Assembly: GCF_009828055.1 (NCBI RefSeq)
Contig: NZ_WTYB01000001.1
Span: 883,183 to 947,182, forward strand
Direction of reading: 5' to 3'
DNA length: 64,000 nucleotides
DNA from: Erythrobacter ramosus
Lineage (GTDB): Bacteria; Pseudomonadota; Alphaproteobacteria; Sphingomonadales; Sphingomonadaceae
The notes below the pieces were generated by a model, which worked only from the letters and a program-made list of their open reading frames with translations, was not told the DNA's origin and did no database searches. The position numbers and the translations under genes are program-made. Below are positions 29,442 to 37,920 of the stretch, piece after piece; the stretch's first letter is position 1, and every line of letters starts with the position of its first letter.

Positions 29442-31043
29442 ATGGCGATGGAAGATGGCTTGCAACAGGCGCATGATGTTGTCGTGATCGGCTCGGGCGC
29501 GGCGGGGCTGACCGCGGCGCTGGCGCTGGCCGAAACGCGCCGCGTCCTGGTGCTGGCGAAGGGCTCGCTCACCGGCGGATCGACTGCCTGGGCGCAGGGC
29601 GGGATCGCCGCTGTGCTCGACACCGGCGACACCTTCGAAAATCATGTGCGCGATACGATGGTGGCCGGCGCTGGCCTCAATGACCTTGCCACGGTCGAAT
29701 TCGTGATCGAGCGCGCGCCTCAGTCCATCGACCGGTTGTGCGAACTGGGCGTGCCGTTCAACCGCGACGCGGACAGCCTCCACCTGACGCGCGAGGGCGG
29801 CCATTCGCACCGCCGGATCGTCCATGTCGATGACGCGACCGGATGGGCGGTGCAATCGGCGCTGGTCAAGGCGGCGGAGGCGAACCCGAACATCACGCTC
29901 CTGCCGGGCCGCACCTGCATCGACTTCATCACCGACCGCCACCGCGAGCACTTCTCCGCCGCGGGCCGCGTGTGGGGCGTCTATGCGCTGGACGAGGCGA
30001 CCGGGCGCGTCGAACGCCATGTCGCGCGTGCCACCATCCTTGCGACCGGCGGTGCAGGCCGCGTCTACCAGTTCTCCACCGCCCCGCGCGGCGCGACGGG
30101 GGACGGGATTGCGATGGCATGGCGGGCGGGCGCGCGGGTCTCCAATATGGAGATGATGCAGTTCCACCCGACCTGCCTCTACAATCTCGACGTCAAAAAC
30201 TTCCTCATCACCGAGGCCGTGCGGGGCGAGGGTGGGCATCTGCTCCACCCCGAAACAGGCCGCCGCTTCATGGTCGATTACGACCCCGAGCGGATGGAGC
30301 TTGCCCCCCGCGATGTGGTCGCCCGCGCGATCGACGACCAGATCAAGCGTTTTGGCTTGGATTACGTCCATCTCGATATCAGCCACCAGCCCGCCGACTT
30401 CGTGAAGGGCCACTTCCCGACGATCTACGAGAAGCTGATGGGCCTCGGCATCGACATGACGACCCAGCCGATCCCGGTCGTGCCTGCGCAGCACTACACC
30501 TGCGGCGGTGTGGTGGTCGGCCTCGACGCGCGCACCGATGTGCCGGGGCTGTGGGCGGCGGGCGAATGCACCGAAAGCGGTCTCCACGGCGCGAACCGGC
30601 TGGCGTCGAACAGCCTGCTGGAATGCTTCGTCTTCGGCGAGGCGGCGGCGCAGGACATCCTCGCGCGCTGGGACAGCCTTGAGGACGTCCCTGCCATCCT
30701 GCCGTGGGACGAAAGCCGCGTGACCGACTCCGACGAAGAGGTGGTGATCAAACAGAACTGGACCGAAATCCGCCGCTTCATGTGGAACTACGTCGGCATC
30801 GTCCGCACCACCAAGCGCCTGGAACGCGCCGCGAGCCGGATCGAACTGCTGAAGCGCGAGGTCGAGGATTACTACGGCGCGTTCAGGGTGACGACCGACC
30901 TCATCGAACTGCGCAACCTGCTGCAATCGGCGGAGTTGATCGTGACGTCAGCCCTCAAACGCAAGGAGAGCCGGGGGCTGCACTATACGCTGGATTATCC
31001 GGCGCTGGCGGATGAGCCGAGGGATACGGTGCTGGTGCCGTAG
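29442..31043 (+). CDS. nadB: L-aspartate oxidase
   Basis: FAD enzyme that oxidises L-aspartate to iminoaspartate, the first committed step of NAD synthesis from aspartate. The 533-residue protein has the dinucleotide fold VVIGSGAAGLTAALALAE, GSTAWAQGGIAAV, the active-site region with FHPTCLYN and TEAVRGEGGHLL, and GECTESGLHGANRLASNSLL. The quinolinate genes nadA and nadC that are often adjacent are not here. A second ATG six bases on is an alternative start. Confidence 0.93.
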   Translation: MAMEDGLQQAHDVVVIGSGAAGLTAALALAETRRVLVLAKGSLTGGSTAWAQGGIAAVLDTGDTFENHVRDTMVAGAGLNDLATVEFVIERAPQSIDRLCELGVPFNRDADSLHLTREGGHSHRRIVHVDDATGWAVQSALVKAAEANPNITLLPGRTCIDFITDRHREHFSAAGRVWGVYALDEATGRVERHVARATILATGGAGRVYQFSTAPRGATGDGIAMAWRAGARVSNMEMMQFHPTCLYNLDVKNFLITEAVRGEGGHLLHPETGRRFMVDYDPERMELAPRDVVARAIDDQIKRFGLDYVHLDISHQPADFVKGHFPTIYEKLMGLGIDMTTQPIPVVPAQHYTCGGVVVGLDARTDVPGLWAAGECTESGLHGANRLASNSLLECFVFGEAAAQDILARWDSLEDVPAILPWDESRVTDSDEEVVIKQNWTEIRRFMWNYVGIVRTTKRLERAASRIELLKREVEDYYGAFRVTTDLIELRNLLQSAELIVTSALKRKESRGLHYTLDYPALADEPRDTVLVP

Positions 31044-31063
31044 GGCGCTGGACTAACCCAGAT

Positions 31064-31155
31064 CCGTTTGCCCTGAGCTTGTCGAAGGGCTGCTTTTCAC
31101 TTCGGACCGTGGCCTGGAAGAAAGTGCAGTGCTTCGGCAAGCTCAGCACGAACGG
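31064..31155. repeat. Composite inverted repeat after nadB
   Basis: Arms 31064-31090 and 31129-31155 are inverted copies (outer CCGTT, inner CTGAGCTTGYCGAAG), matching at about 22 of 27 positions, with a 38-base spacer. The design equals that of the repeat at 12371, though the core sequence differs (CTGAGCTTGTCGAAG). It probably terminates nadB. Confidence 0.75.
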
Positions 31156-31239
31156 AAGTTAGGGCTTTTCCAGTAGTTCGGTCGCGGTTCATCTTACGCG
31201 ACATAGCCACGCGCTGACACACTCCAAAAGGGCGCACCG

Positions 31240-32178
31240 ATGACAAGAGTTCTGGGTTTTCTTTGCCTTGCCGCGCTGAACGCCGCCCCCCTCGCCGCCC
31301 AAGACCCCGCCCCATCCGAAAACGCCTCAGAGAATTCGATCGTCGTCACCGCGCAGCGCTCCGGCGCGCCGATGTGGACCATTGATACCCCCACCGGCAC
31401 CATCATCCTCGTCGGCGAGATTCGGGCGATTCCCAAGACCACCCCGTGGGAGCCTGCGCGGCTGGAGGAGGCCACCAAGCAGGCGGACCGCGTGATCCTC
31501 GGCGCGCGGCCCAAGATTTCTCCCGGCGATGTGCTGCGGCTGATCTTCAGCGGTTCCAAGTTCACCAAGCTGCCCGACAAGACCGTGGCCAGCGAGTATC
31601 TGACGGCTGACCAATGGGCGCGCCTCGAAGCGCTCGGCACCGCGCATGAGGAGGATTACGCCCGCCAATCCTTCCTGCTCACCTCCTTCCAGATGCTGCG
31701 CAAGGAACTTCGCTTTAACCGCGACACCGCCGATGAACCCTCGGACGTGGTCAGCAAGGCGGCGGACAAGGCCAAGGTGCCGACCACCCGCGCCGCCACG
31801 CTGCGGGGCGAGGACATCATCGACAACCTCGCCGATGCGCCCCCTGCCGCGCATATCCCCTGCCTCAATGCCGCGATGGACGCGGTCGAGGCTGGCCCCG
31901 ACATCGTCGAAAAGCGCGCGGCGGACTGGCGGCGCTACGATATTCCCTCGGTGATGGCGAACCCGCTGGAAAGCGCGCTCGGCCAGTGCTGGCCCTGGGC
32001 GGACGAGACTTTGGGTAGTGAACTCAGGACCATCTGGGTCGACAGCATCGCTAACGCCAGCACGGCCAAGGGCACAACCCTCGCCGTTGTCCCCTTGCGG
32101 GTGTTGGCGGAAAGCGGCGGAGTGCTTGACCAATTGGACGCGCGCGGCTTCGATATCGCCGGACCCGAATGGAAGTGA
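31240..32178 (+). CDS. TraB/GumN-family protein
   Basis: A 312-residue exported protein (signal peptide MTRVLGFLCLAALNAAPLAA). The pattern WTIDTPTGTIILVGEIRAIP, then ADRVILGARPKISPG and a late TTLAVVPLRVLAESGGVLDQLDARG matches the TraB/GumN family, where the late segment usually reads as G-H-L-x-G-x-x-G-hydrophobic-L. The canonical GxxH near the N-terminus (normally GTIHxLP) is replaced by GEIRAIP, so a putative metal-binding histidine is missing. The ribosome site is weak. Function of the family in bacteria is unclear. Confidence 0.75.
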   Translation: MTRVLGFLCLAALNAAPLAAQDPAPSENASENSIVVTAQRSGAPMWTIDTPTGTIILVGEIRAIPKTTPWEPARLEEATKQADRVILGARPKISPGDVLRLIFSGSKFTKLPDKTVASEYLTADQWARLEALGTAHEEDYARQSFLLTSFQMLRKELRFNRDTADEPSDVVSKAADKAKVPTTRAATLRGEDIIDNLADAPPAAHIPCLNAAMDAVEAGPDIVEKRAADWRRYDIPSVMANPLESALGQCWPWADETLGSELRTIWVDSIANASTAKGTTLAVVPLRVLAESGGVLDQLDARGFDIAGPEWK

Positions 32179-32212
32179 CCATGCGGGCCTGACCAGAGGA
32201 TCTGCCCGCACC

Positions 32213-33103
32213 ATGCCCACCGTCACCACGCCCAACACCGGCATCGAGATTTTCTACGAGGATCGCGGAAACCCCGAAGCCGAGGTGATCCTGCTGGTGA
32301 TGGGCCTCGGCGCGCAGATGACGCTATGGCCGGACGAGTTGGTCGCCGCGCTGGTCGGCGACGGGTTCCGGGTGATCCGCTACGACAACCGCGACATTGG
32401 CCTCAGCCAGAAGTTCGAAGGCAAGCGTGCGCCCAGCTTGCCGGTGCAGGTGCTGCGCAAGAAGATCGGGTTCCCGGCCAAGGTGCCCTATAGCCTCAAG
32501 GACATGGCCGATGATGGGATCGGGCTGCTCGACGCGCTCGGGATTGCGCGTGCGCATATCGTCGGCGCGTCGATGGGCGGGATGATCGCGCAGCTGATGG
32601 CGGTGCATCATGGCGAGCGGCTGGCGAGCCTCACCTCGATCATGTCGACCACCGGCAATGGCAAGCTCCCCCAGGCGGAAAAGCACGCGATTGACGCGCT
32701 GGTGGCTCCGATCCAGAGCATGGAAGAGGAATCGCTGGTCGCCCACGGGCTCAACATCGCCAAGAATATCGGCAGCCCCGGCTATCCCTTCGATCCCGAC
32801 CAGCAGCGCGAGCGGGTGCTGCTCAACATGCGCCGCTCGGTCTACCCGGCGGGCCTGCCGCGCCAGCTCGCCGCGATCATCGACGATGGCTGCCGCCGTT
32901 CGCGCCTTGCGAATGTCACCGTGCCGACACTGGTGATGCACGGCGAGGCTGATCCGCTGGTCAAGCTGGAGGCGGGCGAGGATACCGCCAAGCACATCTC
33001 GGGCGCGCGGCTGGTGACGATTCCGGGCTGGGGCCACGATTTGCCCATCGCCCTGATCCCGCGCATCGCCAGCGAAATCGCCGGTCACGCGCGCGGGCAA
33101 TAG
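32213..33103 (+). CDS. Alpha/beta hydrolase
   Basis: A 296-residue hydrolase fold protein with the nucleophile elbow GASMGG near residue 119, the acid in HGEADPLVKLE and the catalytic histidine in GWGHDLP. The oxyanion region is VMGLGAQM. This is the pattern of the epoxide hydrolase/aclacinomycin-methylesterase-like group, so ester or lactone hydrolysis is likely, but the substrate is not deducible. The ATG at 32213 has AGAGGA 12 bases ahead and lies 34 bases after the TraB gene stop. Confidence 0.87.
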   Translation: MPTVTTPNTGIEIFYEDRGNPEAEVILLVMGLGAQMTLWPDELVAALVGDGFRVIRYDNRDIGLSQKFEGKRAPSLPVQVLRKKIGFPAKVPYSLKDMADDGIGLLDALGIARAHIVGASMGGMIAQLMAVHHGERLASLTSIMSTTGNGKLPQAEKHAIDALVAPIQSMEEESLVAHGLNIAKNIGSPGYPFDPDQQRERVLLNMRRSVYPAGLPRQLAAIIDDGCRRSRLANVTVPTLVMHGEADPLVKLEAGEDTAKHISGARLVTIPGWGHDLPIALIPRIASEIAGHARGQ

Positions 33104-33137
33104 GGCCGCGTTCGCACTTGCGAAGGGATTTCCTTTG

Positions 33138-33170
33138 GGGCGCGCCCGATAGGCTGTTAAGGGCGCGCCC
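33138..33170 (+). promoter_or_regulatory. Paired palindromes next to the ABC-F start codon
   Basis: Two identical copies of the self-complementary GGGCGCGCCC (33138-33147 and 33161-33170) flank 13 bases, and the second ends directly at the ATG. In RNA they can pair with each other in a ten-base stem that would cover the ribosome entry region, which suggests translational control of the ABC-F gene. Confidence 0.4.
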
Positions 33171-35036
33171 ATGCTTACAATCGACGGTGTCACAGTGCGG
33201 CTTGGCGGCCGGGCCATTCTTGAACGCGCCAGCGCAACCGTGCCGGTGGGCGCGCGCGTCGGCCTGATCGGCCGCAATGGTGCGGGCAAGTCCACGCTGA
33301 TGAAGGCGCTGATCGGCGAGATCGAGCCGGATGACGGCGAAATCAGCAAGCCCGCCCGCGCCAAGATCGGCTATATCGCGCAGGAAGCCCCCAGCGGCTC
33401 CAAGACGCCCGAAGAGGTCGTGCTGGCCTCCGCCACCGAACGCGCGGAATTGCTGGCAGAGCTGGAAACCTGCACCGACATGGACCGGATGGGCGATGTC
33501 CACGAACGCCTGCTGGCGATCGACGCCTATTCCGCCCCGGCGCGCGCGGCCAAGATCCTCAATGGTCTCGGCTTTGACGAGGAGATGCAGCAACGCCCGG
33601 TCGACAGCTTCTCGGGCGGCTGGAAGATGCGCATTGCCTTGGGTGCGCTGCTGTTTTCCGAGCCTGACATCCTGCTGCTCGACGAGCCCAGCAACCACCT
33701 CGACCTCGAAGCGACGCTGTGGCTGGAGAACTTCCTCAAGTCCTACCCCGCCACGCTGGTGGTGATCAGCCATGAGCGCGACCTGCTCAACAAGGTGGTC
33801 GATCACATCCTGCACCTGCAAGGCGGGCAGCTGACGCTCTATCCGGGCGGGTACGATGCCTTCGAGAAACAGCGGGCCGAACGCGCCGCGCAGCTCGCCG
33901 CAGCCAAGGCTTCGCAGGATGCCCAGCGCGCGCGGCTTCAGGATTACGTCGCCCGCAATTCCGCTCGCGCCTCGACCGCCAAGCAGGCGCAATCGCGCGC
34001 CAAGATGCTCGCCAAGATGCAGCCGATTGCGGCGCTGATGGAAGACCCCTCGTTGACCTTCGACTTCCCCGATCCTTCCGAACTCAAATCGCCGATGATC
34101 ACGCTCGATCACGCGGCGGTCGGTTACGGCGAGGCGCCGCCGATCCTGAAGCGGCTCAATTTCCGCATCGATGCCGATGACCGGATCGCGCTCTTGGGCC
34201 GCAACGGCAATGGCAAGACCACGCTGGCGCGGCTGCTCGCTTCGCAGCTTGTCCCGGCGGAGGGCGAGGTCAACGCGCCTGGTAAGCTCAAGGTCGGATA
34301 CTTCACCCAGTATCAGGTCGAAGAACTGGCGGGTGAGGATACCCCGCTCGATCTGATGAACCGCGCGATGGAAGGCGCCGCCCAAGGCGCGATCCGCGCG
34401 CAATTGGGGCGGTTCGGCTTCTCCGGCCCGCGCGCGAACCAGCGGGTCGACAAGCTGTCCGGCGGCGAACGTGCGCGGCTGGCGCTGGCGCTGATCACCC
34501 GCGATGCGCCGCATCTGCTGATCCTCGACGAGCCGACCAACCACTTGGACGTCGATGCGCGTGAGGCGCTGATCCAGGCGCTCAACAATTATTCGGGCGC
34601 GGTGATTCTCATCAGCCACGATCGCCACATGGTCGAGTTGACAGCGGACCGCCTGATCCTTGTCGATAACGGGACGGCGCGCGAATATGCTGGCAGCATG
34701 GAGGACTACATCGACTTCATCCTGAGCCGGAACCAGCCCAAAGGGGCGCGCGACGGCAAAGCCAAGGGCGCGAAGGGCGGGGCATTGGCGGGCACGGATT
34801 TGCGCGCCGCCCAATCGGACCTCAGCAAAGCCGAAGCCGCCATCGCTCGCCTGTCAGCCGAGGTGGAACAGCTCGACAGCGAGATTCTCGCGCTGAGCGC
34901 GAAGGCGGGCGGGCAGGCTGGCAGCGCGATGCAGGCCCTGCTGACGAAGCGTGCGCGGGCGGCCGATTCTCTGGCCGAAGCGGAACAAAGCTGGCTGGCA
35001 GCCGGAACCATGCTTGAGGCGATCGGGCAGGTCTGA
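33171..35036 (+). CDS. ABC-F family ATPase
   Basis: A 621-residue soluble protein with two ABC domains and no membrane segments: Walker A GRNGAGKSTLMK and GRNGNGKTTLAR, signatures SFSGGWKMRIALG and KLSGGERARLALA, Walker B LLLDEPSNHLD and LILDEPTNHLD, and a charged linker between the domains. The C-terminal 90 residues form a coiled coil, as in the Uup/YheS group. ABC-F proteins act on ribosomes, relieving stalled translation or protecting from drugs; Uup may also affect DNA. Which subgroup this belongs to needs a tree. Confidence 0.9.
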   Translation: MLTIDGVTVRLGGRAILERASATVPVGARVGLIGRNGAGKSTLMKALIGEIEPDDGEISKPARAKIGYIAQEAPSGSKTPEEVVLASATERAELLAELETCTDMDRMGDVHERLLAIDAYSAPARAAKILNGLGFDEEMQQRPVDSFSGGWKMRIALGALLFSEPDILLLDEPSNHLDLEATLWLENFLKSYPATLVVISHERDLLNKVVDHILHLQGGQLTLYPGGYDAFEKQRAERAAQLAAAKASQDAQRARLQDYVARNSARASTAKQAQSRAKMLAKMQPIAALMEDPSLTFDFPDPSELKSPMITLDHAAVGYGEAPPILKRLNFRIDADDRIALLGRNGNGKTTLARLLASQLVPAEGEVNAPGKLKVGYFTQYQVEELAGEDTPLDLMNRAMEGAAQGAIRAQLGRFGFSGPRANQRVDKLSGGERARLALALITRDAPHLLILDEPTNHLDVDAREALIQALNNYSGAVILISHDRHMVELTADRLILVDNGTAREYAGSMEDYIDFILSRNQPKGARDGKAKGAKGGALAGTDLRAAQSDLSKAEAAIARLSAEVEQLDSEILALSAKAGGQAGSAMQALLTKRARAADSLAEAEQSWLAAGTMLEAIGQV

Positions 35037-35103
35037 TTCTGCTGCCCTCGCGCGGCGCCGCACCCGTCCGCCGCGCAACAATCCTATCGCGGGCCATGCA
35101 AAA

Positions 35104-35156
35104 GATTCACGGGTGGATTCGAATGATTCAATCACCATATTTTTCTTCACAGATTC
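35104..35156. promoter_or_regulatory. Cluster of CcrM-type GANTC sites upstream of nrdA
   Basis: GATTC occurs at 35104, 35116, 35125 and 35152. Six further GANTC sites follow before nrdA (35180, 35280, 35292, 35377, 35493 and 35526), ten in about 500 bases where 1-2 would be expected. CcrM methylates GANTC in alphaproteobacteria and GcrA uses such sites for cell-cycle control. The AT-rich stretch 35121-35160 is the probable promoter region. I see no clear NrdR box. Confidence 0.5.
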
Positions 35157-35343
35157 AATTTGGGGCTTGCGGCCTGCGCGACTCAAGCTTGGTCCACGCG
35201 TCGCGGGTTGGGCACAGGTCTGACACGGGCCTGAAACCGACCCGTCATGGTAACTAAGTGCTTAAACGCCCGTTGACGGGAGTCCCGCAGTGATTCATCA
35301 TCTAGTGGTTCGGCGCTGATCGGACCCCCAAGCCTTGGTGAAA

Positions 35344-35530
35344 CGTCCCCGCCCCGTGGGAGGGCAGACGAAGATCGATTCGCCCCGGCCCACAGGTTCG
35401 TATCACGCCGCAAATGGGACCAACCGATGCGTCAACAGGCCCGGCAACCGGGTAGCCTGTTGGCAAGTCTGTGGACCAACCGGTATAGAACAGAATCAGA
35501 ACATGGCCCCTTGCGTCCATGGTCTGATTC
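35344..35530 (+). promoter_or_regulatory. Structured 5' leader of nrdA
   Basis: Nested helices stand out in the transcript: CGTC-CCCGCCC with GGGAGGG-CA-GACG (35344-35370), GGCCCACAG with CTGTGGACC (35387-35395 and 35469-35477), inside it CAACAGGC with GCCTGTTG (35433-35462), and lastly GAATCAGAACATGG with CCATGGTCTGATTC (35493-35530, 13 of 14). The last hairpin ends 11 bases before AGGGG of the ribosome site. GGACCAACCG also occurs twice. It is either a regulatory leader or a small RNA. It does not fit the cobalamin, 6S or RNase P consensus that I know. Confidence 0.45.
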
Positions 35531-35551
35531 GGGGGACAACAGGGGCTTCAG

Positions 35552-37582
35552 ATGGATTTCAAGGCGAGCGAAAACGTGCCCAGTGATGCGGTGACTAGCG
35601 ATGTGACGAACGAACTGGATGCGGGCGTGATTGCCGAGACGTCCGTGAAGGATGAAAAGGCGGTAAGCATGAACAAGATCGATATGGGCTCGGATGCCCT
35701 GATCGCGGCCAAAGCCGGTGAGGCGCTGGCCGGTGCCATGGCCGAAGCCGCCAAGTCCGAGGCGCCTGACAGCAAGACCGTCAACGCCCGGCGCTTCACC
35801 GTTGTCACCGACAACACCCGTGACGCGCGCCTCACCGATTTCGGCAAGGAAACGCTGACCGATCGCTACCTGCTCCCCGGCGAGAATTATCAGGACCTCT
35901 TCGCCCGCGTGGCCGATGCCTACGCCGATGATGAGGCTCACGCCCAGCGGCTCTATGACTACATCTCGAAGCTGTGGTTCATGCCCGCCACGCCGGTGCT
36001 GTCGAACGGCGGCACGCACCGCGGCTTGCCGATTTCGTGCTATCTCAACTCGGTTGAGGACAGCCTGGAAGGGATCGTCAACACCTGGAATGAAAACGTC
36101 TGGCTGGCATCAAAGGGCGGCGGGATCGGCACCTATTGGGGCAATGTCCGCGGCATCGGCGAACCGGTCGGCCTCAACGGCAAGACCTCGGGCATCATTC
36201 CCTTCGTGCGCGTGATGGACTCGCTGACGCTGGCGATTTCGCAGGGCTCGCTGCGGCGCGGGTCGGCCGCGTGCTATCTCGACATCAGCCACCCGGAGAT
36301 CGAGGAGTTCCTCGAAATCCGCAAGCCTTCGGGCGACTTCAACCGCAAGGCGCTGAACCTGCACCATGGCGTGCTGGTTACCGACGATTTCATGAACGCG
36401 GTCCGCGAAGGCACCGAGTTCCAGCTGCGCTCGCCCCGCGATGGTTCGGTGCGGCAGACAGTCGATGCCCGTTCGCTGTTCCAGAAGCTGGTCGAAACGC
36501 GGCTTGCCACTGGTGAGCCCTACATCGTCTTCAACGACACCGTGAACCGCATGATGCCCAAGCATCACCGCGATCTCGGCCTCAAGGTCTCGACCTCGAA
36601 CCTGTGCTCGGAAATCACCCTGCCGACCGGCATCGACCACTTGGGCAATGACCGCACCGCGGTGTGCTGCCTGTCGTCGCTCAACCTGGAAACCTGGGAA
36701 GAGTGGAAGGGCGACAAGCAGTTCATCGAGGACGTCATGCGCTTCCTCGACAACGTCCTGCAGGACTATATCGACCGCGCGCCGGACGAGATGGCCCGTG
36801 CCAAGTACTCCGCCGCGCGCGAGCGCAGCGTGGGCCTCGGCGTGATGGGCTTCCACTCCTATCTCCAGCAGAAGAGCGTCGCTTTCGAAAGCGCGATGGC
36901 CAAGGCGCTGAACCTTCAGATGTTCAAGCACATCCATGCCAAGGCGTGCGAGGCTTCGATGCTGCTGGCGCAGGAGCGCGGGCCGTGTCCTGACGCTGCC
37001 GATATGGGCGCGATGGAGCGCTTCAGCTGCAAGATGGCGATTGCGCCGACCGCGTCGATCTCGATCATCTGCGGCGGCACCTCGGCCTGCATCGAGCCGA
37101 TCCCGGCCAATATCTACACTCACAAGACGCTGTCGGGCAGCTTCATCGTCAAGAACCCGTACCTTGAAAAGGTGCTCGACAAGAAGTCGAAGAACTCGAC
37201 CAATGTCTGGAACTCGATCCTTGAACGGGGCGGCTCGGTCCAGCACCTCGATTTCCTCACCACCGAGGAAAAGGCGACCTTCAAGACCAGCTTCGAGATC
37301 GACCAGCGCTGGCTGCTCGAATTCGCGGCCGACCGCACGCCGTACATCGATCAGGCCCAGTCGCTGAACCTGTTCATCCCGGCCGATGTCGACAAGTGGG
37401 ACCTGATGATGCTGCACTACCAGGCGTGGGAGCGCGGCATCAAGTCGCTCTACTACCTCCGCTCCAAGAGCGTGCAGCGCGCCGGTTTCGTCGGCGGGGT
37501 TGAGGCGGACAACACCTCCGAACTCGCCAAGATCGAACTCAGTGCCGAGACCGATTACGAGGAATGCCTGAGCTGCCAGTAG
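35552..37582 (+). CDS. nrdA: Ribonucleoside-diphosphate reductase class I, alpha subunit
   Basis: Catalytic subunit making deoxyribonucleotides for DNA synthesis. The 676-residue protein has the active-site region PISCYLNSVEDSLEG, the substrate-site cysteines with TSNLCSEI and AVCCLSSLNLE, PTASISIICGGTSACIEPI near the C-terminus, and the closing redox pair EECLSCQ. The N-terminal ATP cone usual for the E. coli protein is not evident; the first 80 residues are a variable acidic and alanine-rich lead. Start is the ATG at 35552 with AGGGG nearby; an in-frame ATG at 35669 with AAGGCGG is a real alternative. nrdB follows after one small gene. Confidence 0.95.
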   Translation: MDFKASENVPSDAVTSDVTNELDAGVIAETSVKDEKAVSMNKIDMGSDALIAAKAGEALAGAMAEAAKSEAPDSKTVNARRFTVVTDNTRDARLTDFGKETLTDRYLLPGENYQDLFARVADAYADDEAHAQRLYDYISKLWFMPATPVLSNGGTHRGLPISCYLNSVEDSLEGIVNTWNENVWLASKGGGIGTYWGNVRGIGEPVGLNGKTSGIIPFVRVMDSLTLAISQGSLRRGSAACYLDISHPEIEEFLEIRKPSGDFNRKALNLHHGVLVTDDFMNAVREGTEFQLRSPRDGSVRQTVDARSLFQKLVETRLATGEPYIVFNDTVNRMMPKHHRDLGLKVSTSNLCSEITLPTGIDHLGNDRTAVCCLSSLNLETWEEWKGDKQFIEDVMRFLDNVLQDYIDRAPDEMARAKYSAARERSVGLGVMGFHSYLQQKSVAFESAMAKALNLQMFKHIHAKACEASMLLAQERGPCPDAADMGAMERFSCKMAIAPTASISIICGGTSACIEPIPANIYTHKTLSGSFIVKNPYLEKVLDKKSKNSTNVWNSILERGGSVQHLDFLTTEEKATFKTSFEIDQRWLLEFAADRTPYIDQAQSLNLFIPADVDKWDLMMLHYQAWERGIKSLYYLRSKSVQRAGFVGGVEADNTSELAKIELSAETDYEECLSCQ

Positions 37583-37666
37583 GCGCTCACGGCCGGGGCG
37601 CGGGTGGGCATCGGGCCCGCACCGCGCCCGCGGCCGCCGCATCATCGTTCACAGGGGACCACACAC

Positions 37667-37852
37667 ATGAATCTGCCGTTTGTCATGGGCGTTATCGGGC
37701 TGATCGTCAGCGCCGTCTTCGCCTTCAACGCGTGGCGCGAACTCAAGCGCAACGTCGAGGGCCATTCGCGCAACGCCGCCATGATCCACGTGGCGATGGT
37801 GTCGATGTTCGTGCCCTTCTGCATCTACGTCGTCATCGCCTACGCGCCCTGA
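37667..37852 (+). CDS. Small two-helix membrane protein between nrdA and nrdB
   Basis: A 61-residue protein with hydrophobic segments at about residues 4-22 and 40-58 and a short charged turn between them. The ATG is nine bases after AGGGGA. The gene is in the 338-base gap between nrdA and nrdB and in the same direction, so it must be on the nrd transcript. I do not recognise a family. The codons look native (GC-rich third positions). Confidence 0.65.
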   Translation: MNLPFVMGVIGLIVSAVFAFNAWRELKRNVEGHSRNAAMIHVAMVSMFVPFCIYVVIAYAP

Positions 37853-37920
37853 CGCCGCCGTGAATCCGGAAGCGCGCGCGCTTCGTATCTGCTATTCTCA
37901 TTCGTTCTAGGAGACCGCCC

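Noticed and set aside
35104-35160. NrdR box upstream of nrdA
   Set aside because: CACCATATTTTTCTTCAC has only partial likeness to the NrdR consensus and no second copy at the usual spacing.
35320-35551. Cobalamin riboswitch, 6S RNA or RNase P RNA in the nrdA leader
   Set aside because: A GGTGAAA start and a CCCCGCC stretch are reminiscent, but the B12 box, the GCCACTG element, the long closing stem of 6S RNA and the RNase P core are all missing.
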